This document shows, piece by piece, positions 54,701-63,764 of a DNA stretch of 64,000 bases. The position numbers and the translations under genes are program-made. Numbering within the stretch: position 1 is the stretch's first letter; every line of letters begins with the position of its first letter. The stretch covers positions 48,392,456-48,456,455 of the forward strand of contig OX457026.1 of NCBI GenBank assembly GCA_949752745.1, read 5' to 3'. The notes under the pieces were generated by a model. It saw nothing but the letters and a program-made list of their open reading frames with translations. It was not told where the DNA came from and did no database searches. Source of the stretch: Protula sp. h YS-2021 (lineage: Eukaryota; Annelida; Polychaeta; Sabellida; Serpulidae).

Positions 54701-55242
54701 CGTACTAAAACTGGACAACTGGCCCATTCGGAGCTTGACGGTGAAATCACATCAGCTTGAAGCATTTTCTCAAGGTGTTGCTCTTCTTCCTTCTCAAAAT
54801 TAAAAGGCGTTCTTCTCATATTTTCGCGGACCGGCTTAGCATCTTTTGTATCTATTTTCATTTTAATTTTGTCAAAACAGCCAATGTCTAAATCGTCTTT
54901 CGAAAAAACGTCTGAAAATTCTAGAATTGTTCCTGCAAATTTATCCTTTTCCTCATCGCTTAAATTTGCTGACGATTGCCTGAACATATCTTGAAGGTGA
55001 TCAGGCATGCGTGTTAAGTCACTTTTGTCACTATCGCTTGTCACACGCCGCAAGGAACAATTGTCAGTCCGTAGATAAGTGTTGTTTTCCGGATCTGTAT
55101 CTTGATCCTCATCTTGTTTACGATTTTCGCCAGTATCTTCAACTACTCCTTGGATCTCTAAAGCAGTTCCTATAAATTTATCTTTGTTTAAGTGCAAGTA
55201 GTTTTTAGTTGTATTTGTCATTTCTATTACCACTATTACCAT
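51745..55242 (-). CDS. pol: Gypsy-type pol: reverse transcriptase, RNase H, integrase
   Basis: 1165 aa. RT spans about 165-345, with DMSSGYWQI (D227) and YLDDII (289-294). RNase H follows with DTDAS (436), KELLA (480), RTDHNSL (506) and NADGLSR (549). Integrase has an HHCC zinc domain (CHDKMTSGHLGIRK ... CSVCNKSK), then DILGPF, TDQGKCFES and NGQVERFNSL for the DDE triad. The C-terminal tail (FIVHHNNLKP) is typical of gypsy integrases, followed by an acidic extension. Intact. The first ATG overlaps the protease frame by 38 nt in another frame, so expression probably needs frameshifting. The real open frame may start upstream. Confidence 0.92.
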   Translation of the reverse strand: MVIVVIEMTNTTKNYLHLNKDKFIGTALEIQGVVEDTGENRKQDEDQDTDPENNTYLRTDNCSLRRVTSDSDKSDLTRMPDHLQDMFRQSSANLSDEEKDKFAGTILEFSDVFSKDDLDIGCFDKIKMKIDTKDAKPVRENMRRTPFNFEKEEEQHLEKMLQADVISPSSSEWASCPVLVRKKDGTVRWCIDYRKLNSVTVKDSFPLPKINECIDTLSGNNWFSTLDMSSGYWQILIDIDDRHKTAFTTKYGLFEHNRMAFGLTNAPSVFQRVVQLLLRGMTWKQVLAYLDDIIVLGKNFNDHLSNIRDVLQRFRENNLKLKPKKCNFFQKQVLFLEKLVSEKGVQVNPENVDKVKEWTTPINTKEVEKFLGFVNYHREHIKNYAEIAAPLYQLTGPKVKFQWLDKHRQAFVKLKNVMINLPTLAYPHPDYDFVLDTDASDTAIGAELLQINPQTGEEYVIAYGSYVLSPAHRKYCTTRKELLAIVRFTRQFRHYLLGRRFLVRTDHNSLTWLLRFTHIEGMLARWLEELSQYDMVVQHRPGKLHSNADGLSRIPDRMAYCDNYLPDANLKTLPCKGCSFCTRAHKQWSRFSEDVKNIIPLASNKIRTLSWCFSYNPKELREKQRKDENLKVLISWLENEYEPTQAQLMLESPAVKRFWRNKCQLIIQNGILYYKYEDTKETRLLLMVPKEMTTEILQHCHDKMTSGHLGIRKTYKKVKRSFMWHSRYIDTKLYIKTCSVCNKSKKTNKNPKINLGQYYASAPMEKIHIDILGPFPTSEQGNNYILSIVDQFTKWIELFPVKTQTSEEIARTMVDGFISKFGCPIEIFTDQGKCFESNLFQSLCHQLNITKSRTTPYHPSSNGQVERFNSLILQMIRCYIKDDHSTWDNNLQRLASAIRCTENRHTGFTPNMLMLGRETIQPIEIVTGLVTNQVKFAQYPEYLKQLLEKLDRSYTIARKELKQSQCIQKRNFDTKLAVNQFKEGDFVYRLNLASVVGQSNKLKDVYSGSYVVSKVISPAVVEIKNKKKTFIVHHNNLKPCHDRTVPILMVRLKEKITEHSSQAEDDDNSDAFQTLFDNSKSNDKTDLNCNKQSDDELDENYENDTDDEYQYVDEGLKRLFSPDAEINNGITETQWGKVDNTNIDTEQTTRTGRKIKRPNYLTDYQ

Positions 55243-55855
55243 CTCTCTGACCCTTGACCAGTATGTTTGGGATTAACAAATCCTTGTTTAAACCATACGG
55301 AATAATAACAAATTCTTTGCCACTGCCGATATTACCAATCAGTTCAACATTTGCTCTTATGACTGTCTCTGGTGGTACGACAACTTTCTTTTCCAATTGC
55401 ACTCGATGTATATCGTATTCGTGTGTTTCATCTTTCACCAACGTAATAGGTATCACTGCTGTCTTTGTTATTAACTGATTTTGGTTTAAGTCGGCTATTA
55501 CATTGTTTTTCACCAAAAAATCTAACCCTAAAATCATGGAATCATTTATTGGTGCCACATACAAATCAGTATGAAAGGCATTGTCTCCTAATGCAATTTT
55601 GACATGTTTAGCTAATTTCGCCGTGAGAGTTTGTGAATCATCTACTCCTTTTAGTTTTACCTCTTCACTAAGTTGCGGTGGTTTTTCGAAACTGTTGTAT
55701 GTCTTTTCGCTCAAAACAGAAACTTGAGCGCCGCTATCTATTACAGCTGAGATTTCATGTTTTAGAATTCTAACAGAAGTGACAATGTTCAGATGTATCG
55801 TATCGTTTCTCCAAGAAACTTCACGTACTTGTTGACTACTTTCACGCGACTTCAT
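55205..55855 (-). CDS. Retrotransposon aspartic protease
   Basis: 216 aa. The catalytic motif is DSGAQVSVLS (about residue 39) and the second core motif MILGLDFL (about 110). A retropepsin that processes Gag and Pol. A separate frame lies between the Arg-rich region and pol; the ATG at 55,855 may be only the first Met of a frame entered by frameshift. Confidence 0.82.
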   Translation of the reverse strand: MKSRESSQQVREVSWRNDTIHLNIVTSVRILKHEISAVIDSGAQVSVLSEKTYNSFEKPPQLSEEVKLKGVDDSQTLTAKLAKHVKIALGDNAFHTDLYVAPINDSMILGLDFLVKNNVIADLNQNQLITKTAVIPITLVKDETHEYDIHRVQLEKKVVVPPETVIRANVELIGNIGSGKEFVIIPYGLNKDLLIPNILVKGQRDGNSGNRNDKYN

Positions 55856-55908
55856 TTTGACTTTTGGTTTGTCCTCATTTCCTCTCTCTTGGGCCGATTG
55901 CCGGGCTT

Positions 55909-56812
55909 CTATTTCGGCCCCTTCTCGTTTTTTGCAAATGATACACTTTTTGCCGTTTTTTCATCAGAACTTTCGTTCGCTTCGCCCCTTTTCAGGTTTG
56001 AATATCTTTCTAAACTATCACTCCGGTGTTTGAAGTGTTTTCGTTCTGACGAATCACGCTCTGGTGACCGTCGATACTTAGAAGTTCTGTCTCGGTATTG
56101 TCGATTTTCATATTTTTCTGGTGAATACTGGTAATGGGAGGTATTTTCGCAATACTCTATGTCTTCATACCGTTCTGGTGAGCACCGATACCTAGAAAAT
56201 TTCTCGGGGTACTGTCTGTTTTCACACCGTTCAGGGGTTCTGTCGTAACGCTCATATCTCCTTTCAAAGGTGCGTTTTTCCCCATAATGCTCAGACGAAC
56301 GTCTATCAAATGAATTATATCGACGTCGGTAACCATCCGATCTTTCTGGTGTCTCATCACGAAAATCTTTATAGTTGTGTCTATCTGGTCTGTCTCTGTC
56401 ATGGTTGTACCGTTTGCGTCGATACTGCCTATCCTGCCTATAATCTCTATTGCTAGAACTGTCATATGGTTCATCACGCCCCACATAGTTGTCCTTATTC
56501 TCATGTCTATAATCTCTGCTCCTGCTGGAGGGCGAGTAGGCTTCATAAATTGATGGTCTTCTTCTATATCGTTGGTCACTTCTGTATCTATCTTCATCTT
56601 CACTTTCCGCAGAATAACTTCCATCCCTAAATTGTGTTCTATAATCTCGATTGTTATGTCTGTAGTAGTCTCTGTGTTCTCTGCGGAACGGATAAGGTGA
56701 TGATGATTTCCGGCCGTGATAATAATCACGTTTTTGACGGCGGGATCGGCTATCATCTGAGTCCTCAGTGTCTTTGTCGTAACGATAGCGCCGAATTCTG
56801 TTTGGATTTTAA
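55909..56812 (-). CDS. Gag C-terminal Arg/Tyr/Asp-rich (nucleocapsid-like) region
   Basis: An open frame from just after a TAA (56,813-56,815) to 55,909. Composition is dominated by R, Y, D, E and S with repeated YE(N/D)-Y and (S/R)PE(R/K) units. There is no CCHC knuckle, so it may replace the usual zinc knuckle with an RS/RD-like RNA-binding tail. The same frame upstream of the TAA continues gag (ADQVPPPANISEAV), so this looks like gag continued past one stop codon. Confidence 0.6.
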
Positions 56813-56846
56813 CCTAACACTGCAATCTGGTTACTTATGTGTGCTT

Positions 56847-57947
56847 TTAAGCGTTTAACTGCTTCACTAATGTTTGCCGGAGGTGGAACTTGATCTGCCA
56901 CAATAGTGCAGCTTTTCTGTTAGTACATCCTTTTATGAGGGCTTCTACTGCAATAGAGTTTGCTATCGGATCATCTGAATTTGGATAAGCTTGTTTCACT
57001 AATCGGCTTATCCGTTCAGCGAATTCGTCTTCCTTTTCATCAATTCTTTGCTTTATAGAAGCTAGCTGTCTTCTCGTTGTAACTTCGTCATCGCGTTTAC
57101 TAAACCGCTCGCTGAGACGTAGTACAAGCTCCGGGTAGTTTTTCTTTACTGCATCAGGCAGCAGATCTTTAAATTCCGCAGCACTCTCGCGTAGTGAAAT
57201 GACAAGAAAATCTAGTCTGTCTTCTTCGGGTACCTTGAATTTTGTAGCGACAGATTGGAAAGTCGAGATGAATGCTTCCCATGATCCTGAGCCATCAAAT
57301 TTAGGAAGGTTCGAAAGAATTTTTGCCCAATTTTGAGTTCTGTTATCGATTTGATGACATCTTTGATGTCGTTCTCTTTTCCCTAATCTTCTGCTTTGTA
57401 ACAAATCGGCTGACAAAGGATCATACTCGGCTTCAAATAAGTTATGCCCTTGTTGATCTTGAGCTTGAGTTGGGTCTTGAAATTCTTTATCTGCTTCAGA
57501 GGCATCTGGTGTTCCATACTTGCCTTGAATTGAATATTCTATTTCTTTTTTAATGACCGTTTTGCTTTCATCCAAGAGATGATGCATGTTTTGTGCCAGT
57601 TCCTGCCCCAGTTCGTTGAAAATTGCCTTCTTCTGCTCATCTAACTTCAATTCTATCTTTCTCTCAACCTCATGGGCTATATCGTCTCTTATTTCAGTCT
57701 TTACCTCTTGTTTGACTGAAACGCTTAAAAGCCTTATTTGTTCCAGAATATTTTGCTCAAATTGCGCTCGATGCTTTCTCTCTTCTTCTTTTTCTTTTCT
57801 TAAGCGTGCATCCAAATCCGTTCTATCCTGTCTCCAACGCTCTTCCATGTTCATAATCAATGATTTAAATGCAGTATAAGTAAGCACCTCTTCTTCCGGA
57901 GGATGATCTCCATCTTCCTCAAGCTTTGCCTTGGCTCCTTTAGGCAT
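56847..57947 (-). CDS. gag: Gag-like capsid protein of the LTR element
   Basis: 366 aa. Coiled-coil, Lys/Glu-rich N-terminus (about 30-150). From about 215 there is a Ty3/gypsy capsid-like region: WEAFISTFQSVATKF, LVISLRESAAEF, YPELVLRLSERF and a final KGCTNRKAALLW. The last 15 or so residues appear to be in the wrong frame: a parallel frame from about 56,905 reads a more Gag-like tail up to TAA 56,813-56,815, so a one-base change is likely there. Confidence 0.78.
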   Translation of the reverse strand: MPKGAKAKLEEDGDHPPEEEVLTYTAFKSLIMNMEERWRQDRTDLDARLRKEKEEERKHRAQFEQNILEQIRLLSVSVKQEVKTEIRDDIAHEVERKIELKLDEQKKAIFNELGQELAQNMHHLLDESKTVIKKEIEYSIQGKYGTPDASEADKEFQDPTQAQDQQGHNLFEAEYDPLSADLLQSRRLGKRERHQRCHQIDNRTQNWAKILSNLPKFDGSGSWEAFISTFQSVATKFKVPEEDRLDFLVISLRESAAEFKDLLPDAVKKNYPELVLRLSERFSKRDDEVTTRRQLASIKQRIDEKEDEFAERISRLVKQAYPNSDDPIANSIAVEALIKGCTNRKAALLWQIKFHLRQTLVKQLNA

Positions 57948-59872
57948 TTTGTTGGCGATTTTTTATTCTACATACAAAACTGTATTCCTTCGCTACATGT
58001 TTAAGTCTTTCTATTAGTGCCACCTTATTCAACCTTATTAGTAATATTGTTTATTTATTTATTTCTGTTATCTTTCCGAAATATGACAAATGACGCTTAC
58101 CCGAATCTCAATTCAGGTACATAGTCTCTAAAGTGAAATCAAATTTCTCAGCTTATATCATGGGTAAGTCCTTCTATATTATTTAAACTTGGTTAATGCC
58201 AACCCTAATCTTGATTAAGGTATGAGGTATTTTTTCTTCTAATGTGTAAATTTTACAGATAACAAGTAAATATTAATTCTGTATTTACTTACCTACTAGA
58301 TAATTATAATTTAATTATCAGTACTCTGAACCACCATAGATTAAAGTATGGCCTCGTAATATTTCTTTGATATTACTAATTTTCTTTAATAGTTATCAAT
58401 TGTTGTATTGTGGTTACCTGTGTTATTTTATTTTCCTTAGGTAGATTTAGGTAGATAAAAGTTTGAGCATTCTATTTCAAGATATTTTGATGCTATTTGA
58501 AATGAATAACTAGTTGATATTATTGTTAAAGGTTTAAGTACACTTTGGAGTATGTATATGTATGTGTATAATTTTTTTTTTTTTTTTTTTTTTTTTACTT
58601 GCTTTTTTTCCACCAGACCAATGATCTCAACATCGGTTATGGTTTTAGAAATCAAGCAAAGTATTCAGATATTTTTATGTTTTAATTTTTGAACTTTCAG
58701 TGAGTTTTTGTAAACCTTAAGCAACAAAAAGCTCTATGAAAGATTTTCAACGATATTGCACTTTTATATAAGTATTTATCTGATTGAAAGTCAAGTGTGG
58801 ACAACAGATAAAGGGTCTGATAACAAGTGATTTTACTGTTTTTGATTGCTGAGCACAAAATGTCAATTCTTTATTTGTATGTGTTTTGGATCAATTTCTA
58901 TGTAATTATGTATTTTATCTGGTTTTCTTTTCGTTATACGAAATTAAACTTCTGGTATTAAACTTCAACTATAAAAAAAATATCATTTTCGGGATGACAA
59001 AATGCAATTCTCGGGATGAACTAGGTTCCGAATACCAATGGTACCTGCACTTATCACAGAACCAGGAAATGAATGCGGAAGTAAAATTTTAATATATTTT
59101 CTATAAAGTTTTATAGGATAATGAAAGTAAATACCATAATAAGTATGTAGTATATGTTTTACTATATACCTAGTATATGCTGCTTTGATATTTAGATGAT
59201 CAATTGAAGGTAAGTGTATATTTCAGCACTTTTTAAACTTTGTTTATATTTTTGATCTGGATATGTAATGGGTCTTAAATTCAGTGGTAAATCATGAAGG
59301 AGTACTGTATGTCAAGATATAAACCCTTTCTCATACACGGCAATGTAAACCAACACTGCAAATTGGATGGGTTGTCTTTTATCGCTCACTTTGTTTCGTT
59401 CAGTTTTCAAGTTTAAAACGTTGGCACCATTTATGGCACTATTTTGTATGTAATAATTGATCAGGTTTATTATTTATGCAGTTGGCATCAGATCGATTTG
59501 GTTTATGGTCAACTATAATTAGAATACCTCAAAAATGGCGTAGGGATTTCCTGCACTGGAAAGGAAAAGTAGTTCCAGATACAGATCTTCTTTGATCGAA
59601 CTTTATAATTGCCTCGATAGTTCACTTAAGAAGTGTTTAATAATTATAAGAGACAATTAATAATATGATTGAATGATAAATTTTATCTAGATTGACACAA
59701 AAACGAATTTGAAAATTTCAGTTTACCGGTATCCAAGGAAACAATGGATTTTCCCGCGAACTTCATATATTCCGGTTTCACATGAAATTTTTATTCGATC
59801 TTCTATTTATCCGGATAAGATTATATATTATGTATATATCCGCGTGTTTCACCCTCAGGCTGCCGGTACCAA
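57948..59872 (-). other. Long leader between 5' LTR and gag
   Basis: 1.9 kb of AT-rich DNA without a supported ORF, containing a T29-type run at 58,569-58,597. Unusually long for a gypsy leader; a spliced intron or a further nested insertion is possible. The primer-binding-site-like TGGTACCGGCAGCC lies at its 5' end (59,871-59,858 on minus). Confidence 0.55.
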
Positions 59873-60077
59873 TGTCGTAAAACTCACCTATTGCAGGATT
59901 TACAGCTGTTTGTTACATCGGTATAACCGCCAGGGTAGATTCGTCAAGGTGTCTTCTGATTGGTCAATGTATCCTGTCCAATCTTGTAGATACCCATGGA
60001 GTCCCATCTTTCCAGTTCGGAGCATATTGATGAAGCTGTAACTGCTAACTAACAAACTATAAGTAATCTTCACGACA
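59873..60077 (-). repeat. LTR (5' LTR on the minus strand)
   Basis: 205 bp, TGTCG...CGACA, about three differences from the copy at 49,524-49,728. Confidence 0.93.
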
Positions 60078-60316
60078 TTTTCAAATACCTTGAAGAACAC
60101 ATTAAAGTGTATGATATGATGGCCTATCTCTATGAAAAAGGACATTTCACCATGCCAATGCTCTTTAAATGGATAGTAGGTAGTCGCAAACCAGGAGACT
60201 TTTTAGTAATCGTCATGAGACAATCTCTAACAGGTGGTTTACCAACAGCCTTTCTTGATTGTTTCAATGAGATGACTCCGCGATTCTACAAACATCTCAT
60301 GAAAACATACATGTGA
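60078..60316 (+). pseudogene. Helical accessory gene, copy C, 3' part
   Basis: Directly after the LTR the copy B sequence resumes at the very next residue, with the second helical domain (MAYLYEKGHFTMPM ... LPTAFLDCFNEM), and ends at 60,316. No lesion within this part. Confidence 0.7.
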
Positions 60317-60373
60317 TATCCATATAAAAGGAGTGGGGAGGGGTGAAGGGAAGTCATCATTCAATGTGCAGCC

Positions 60374-60704
60374 ATGGAGAAGACAAGCAGCTTAAAAATT
60401 AGTGCAAACTTAACCATTAGTTTGGAGCCTGGAAAATTTGGATTACTTCTTCGCATCAAACGTGGAGAAAGATGGCTTGCTTTATCATCATCCTTGTGGA
60501 AGATTATGTCTCAGAACTTGAAAAATTTACGCGACATTGGCTTCAAACTGTACTTAAAGGAAACAAAGTGGCTTGAAGTCATTTCATATCAAGACATGCG
60601 CTATGTAAGCTTTGTGCACACATCACTGTTTGAAGGGAAAGAATACACGCATTACATCAACATGAATGATGGTGAATGGGAGACACTGCTACAGGAGATG
60701 GATA
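60374..60704 (+). pseudogene. PC4-like/zinc protein, copy C, N-terminal part
   Basis: Starts at ATG 60,374, aligned with 41,324 of copy B (MEKTSSLKISANLT). Runs without lesion to YINMNDGEWETLLQEMD, where the LINE inserted. The C-terminal part resumes at 63,765. Confidence 0.72.
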
Positions 60705-63700
60705 ACATCATCATCATCATCATCATCATGGTTTCGCTTGTATAGCGCTCATTTAGCCTTGCCACTGAGCGCACATCAGTTACGAAACATAATAGGCTTC
60801 TCGGAATAAGTGTGTCTTTAAAAGCTTCTTAAATTCTTCTACAGACTGTGCTGACTTGATATGTCTCGGTAGCGTATTCCAAAGTGAAGGGGCGGCCCTG
60901 CTAAATGCCCTGTCACCATACCCTGTGCGAGTCTTTTGAATGTGAAGCAAATGGCCGTCGGCAGAACGAAGTGCTCGCGTCGGATTGTGCGTCTCGATCA
61001 GTTCGGAGATATATTGCGGGGCTTCATTATTTAGAGCCTTGAAAGTGATGAGCAGCACTTTGAACTTTATACGCTGTTGAACGGGGAGCCAGTGTAAAGA
61101 CATCAAAGTGGGCGTGATATGCTCATATTTAGGTACAACTGCGATTATCCGAGCGGCAGCATTGAGAACGCTTTGTAACTTATTGATCAATTTTACAGGA
61201 GCATTGATCAGCAGACTATTACAGTAATCCAGCTTTGAAACCACAAGTGCTTGCACCAGTGATTTTGCTGCATCCGTGGTCAAATATCTCCTAATTTTTC
61301 TTATCCAGTTGAGGTAGTAAAAACACGATTTTCTAACTTGGGCGACCTGGTCTTCAAGAGTTAAACTGCTGTCGATCATGACTCCTAAGTTTCGTGCACA
61401 CGATGACGCAGACACTGTTTCATTGGAAAGTTCTAAACAATTAAAGTCAATGTTGGACAGATTTCTTTTGGTTGATATTATCAAAAACTCAGTCTTTTCT
61501 TCATTTAAATTCAACTTATTGTTTTTCATCCAGGTTGAAATCTGGTTAATGCCATTTTCTAACTGATGTATTGCGGACTTTCGGTTTTCTTTCGACTTAG
61601 GATTAAACACTTTCTTGATCTGGGTATCATCTGCGTACATATGGAATAAAAGTAGTAATAATCTGATGAGGACCCCAAGTGGTTGTGTGTAATCACTATA
61701 CAGCCTTCTACCTAACCATGATCCTTGGGGCACAGATCGCGTGAGTAGATCTACTTTGGAGTAGTGACCATCGACACACACCTTGGCAGTCCTACCATCG
61801 AGATATGAGGCAAACCATAATAACGCTGATCCCGAGACCTTCATGGTTTGTTCAAGGCGTCGTAACAGAACGGAATGGTTCACCGTATCAAAGGCCGCTG
61901 ATAAGTCGAGTAGGGCCAGAAAGACTGCATTGTTTTGATCTAGGGCTCTGAATAAATCATCAGTGACTTTAAGCAGAGCTGTCTCTGTACTATGGAACTT
62001 TTTGTATGCAGACTGGAGATTCTCACACAGATTATATTCAGTTATATGGGCTATAAGTTGATTTCCAACTGCATGCTCTAGTAACTTTGATAGATAAGGA
62101 AGATTCGACACAGGTCGATAGTTCTTTAATTCTCGGGGTAGCGACGATTTCTTAATAAGCGGTCTGATCACTGCAGTCTTGAAAGAATGTGGCATTCTGC
62201 TAGTTGTGATTGACATGTTGACTATTCTTGTTATAATTGGTAGTAATTCATCAGTGCACTGCTTGAGCAACACTGTGGGAATCGGATCAAGCTCACATGA
62301 GGTAGTATTCGATTCGCTTATCAACTTGCGAACTTCAGTCTCCGTAAGGGGCACAAAGTCTGTCAGGAAAACGTCATCACTATTGGCTTTCCCATCGAAT
62401 TCAAACGCTGAATTCAAATCCTCGTCGAACTGCTCTTGAATTTTATCCACCTTGGATCTAAAATAATCACTAAAATCATCAGCTAATTGCATAGGTGATG
62501 AATGTTCTGGTAGCGGATTGGTTTGATTTCGGTGCATAATTTTATTCATTGTCTTATATAGCGCCTTTTGATTGCGTTCATTTTGAGACACTGTTTTACA
62601 AAGATTATCAGTTTTAGCCTTACTAAGACTATGCTGATAGTCACCACAATGCTTCCGAAACTCGGCCTTATCCTCGTCGCTACGTGTTTTACGATATCGC
62701 CGTTCAAAAATACGTGATAGTGTTCTTTTGACATGCATTTCTTCATTAAACCAGGGCTCCCTTTTGTCACGTTTCGTTGTACTAAGCAACGGTGCATGAC
62801 GTTCAAGCAGACCCTTCATCTCTGTATTGAAGGAGGTAACAAGTGTATCCAGATCCAATGACTGGTAATTGCTATACAGATTAGTAGACACTATATCTTT
62901 CCTAAAAGCATCTACATCAATGTCTTTAAGCTTCCTAAAAGTTACCACTTTCTTTACAGGTTTGGGTTTGGAGATGTTTAACTTGGTCATCAGAATGTAA
63001 TGGTCTGATATCAAGTCACCAACTTCGATACCATCAAGCCCAATCGAATCTGAGTTCCGTGTAATAATATGGTCGATGACATTACCTTTAACATGGGTGG
63101 GCATATCGACATGTTGTGTGAGATTAAAGGTACTGAGAGTCTCAATATATCTCCGGGCACTATCCTTGTCATAGTGGATATTTAAGTCCCCTGCAATAAT
63201 AATGGGGCTCCCTCCAAGACAAATCTGTTCAAGGAGACTAGCAAACTCTTCATAAAACTCTGTAAGTGAATACTGAGGAGGGCGGTAGATAACTAAAACC
63301 CTTAGAGAGCGTGGTGCAGAATAAAGCTCTACTAAACAACATTCGAATGTAGATAAGGGTGGAAGACTAATTTTCTTCGGTTTAAAAGTGTCTCTACATA
63401 GTATGGCAACACCGCCACCACGACTGGACCTATTTTCATGAACAAGTGTAAAACAGTTCGGTAAAATTTCTTCTGTTTCATATATAGATTCAGTGTCTAG
63501 CCATGTCTCTGTAACAGCTAAAATATCAATTTGTTCTTCATAGATTGTGTGTTTAATCAGATCAAGCTTATTACGCACAGAGCGAGCGTTAACTGTGGCA
63601 AACAGGGCCTTTCCTAGAGAAGTACCACTACGGTCCACAATAGAAATCAAGTTGCTTTTGTTCACATAAGGTGCACTTCTGTGAACTTTGGACAAAGCAG

Positions 63701-63763
63701 GCCGATTACCCTCGATAACCTTTATTGGTCTACGCAGGCGTTGACCTCCTCTGTTTCCCTTCA
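60705..63763 (-). mobile_element. Non-LTR retrotransposon, CR1/L2-like
   Basis: About 3.06 kb. On minus the 3' end is a (GAT)n microsatellite (60,729-60,705), the type of short-repeat tail used by CR1/L2-group LINEs. The ORF begins at the opposite boundary, so the element is probably 5'-truncated. A CATC string is present on both sides and may be the target duplication. Confidence 0.8.
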
Positions 63764-63764
63764 T
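60780..63764 (-). CDS. LINE ORF2-type protein: endonuclease and reverse transcriptase
   Basis: 994 aa, uninterrupted. An APE-type endonuclease spans about 50-270 (NARSVRNK, TETWL, RGGGVAI, GDLNIH, SDHYIL). RT spans about 490-760: NYRPVSNLPYLSKLLE, LDLSAAFDTVNH, SVPQGSWLG and MYADDTQ with the catalytic ADD. A C-terminal segment (LHWLPVQQRIKFK) is typical of this LINE group. The VPQGS region is followed by an atypical RRLYSDYTQ and Leu-rich string, so some point decay is possible. Read toward the (GAT)n tail. Confidence 0.88.
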   Translation of the reverse strand: MKGNRGGQRLRRPIKVIEGNRPALSKVHRSAPYVNKSNLISIVDRSGTSLGKALFATVNARSVRNKLDLIKHTIYEEQIDILAVTETWLDTESIYETEEILPNCFTLVHENRSSRGGGVAILCRDTFKPKKISLPPLSTFECCLVELYSAPRSLRVLVIYRPPQYSLTEFYEEFASLLEQICLGGSPIIIAGDLNIHYDKDSARRYIETLSTFNLTQHVDMPTHVKGNVIDHIITRNSDSIGLDGIEVGDLISDHYILMTKLNISKPKPVKKVVTFRKLKDIDVDAFRKDIVSTNLYSNYQSLDLDTLVTSFNTEMKGLLERHAPLLSTTKRDKREPWFNEEMHVKRTLSRIFERRYRKTRSDEDKAEFRKHCGDYQHSLSKAKTDNLCKTVSQNERNQKALYKTMNKIMHRNQTNPLPEHSSPMQLADDFSDYFRSKVDKIQEQFDEDLNSAFEFDGKANSDDVFLTDFVPLTETEVRKLISESNTTSCELDPIPTVLLKQCTDELLPIITRIVNMSITTSRMPHSFKTAVIRPLIKKSSLPRELKNYRPVSNLPYLSKLLEHAVGNQLIAHITEYNLCENLQSAYKKFHSTETALLKVTDDLFRALDQNNAVFLALLDLSAAFDTVNHSVLLRRLEQTMKVSGSALLWFASYLDGRTAKVCVDGHYSKVDLLTRSVPQGSWLGRRLYSDYTQPLGVLIRLLLLLFHMYADDTQIKKVFNPKSKENRKSAIHQLENGINQISTWMKNNKLNLNEEKTEFLIISTKRNLSNIDFNCLELSNETVSASSCARNLGVMIDSSLTLEDQVAQVRKSCFYYLNWIRKIRRYLTTDAAKSLVQALVVSKLDYCNSLLINAPVKLINKLQSVLNAAARIIAVVPKYEHITPTLMSLHWLPVQQRIKFKVLLITFKALNNEAPQYISELIETHNPTRALRSADGHLLHIQKTRTGYGDRAFSRAAPSLWNTLPRHIKSAQSVEEFKKLLKTHLFREAYYVS

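Larger units (their letters stand above)
49524..60077 (-). mobile_element. Ty3/gypsy-type LTR retrotransposon carrying a TatD-like gene
   Basis: 10,554 bp with 205-bp LTRs differing at about three positions, so a fairly recent insertion. On minus the order is 5' LTR, a long leader, gag, Arg/Tyr/Asp-rich region, protease, RT-RNaseH-integrase, TatD-like nuclease, purine-rich GGTGAGGAA, 3' LTR. After the 5' LTR comes T then TGGTACCGGCAGCC, a primer-binding-site-like sequence. The T-rich target gives an ambiguous 3-4-bp duplication. Confidence 0.9.

Noticed and set aside
56157..56756. 199-aa minus ORF overlapping the gag tail
   Set aside because: Off-frame shadow of the Arg/Tyr/Asp-rich reading frame, which has the coherent repeat pattern.
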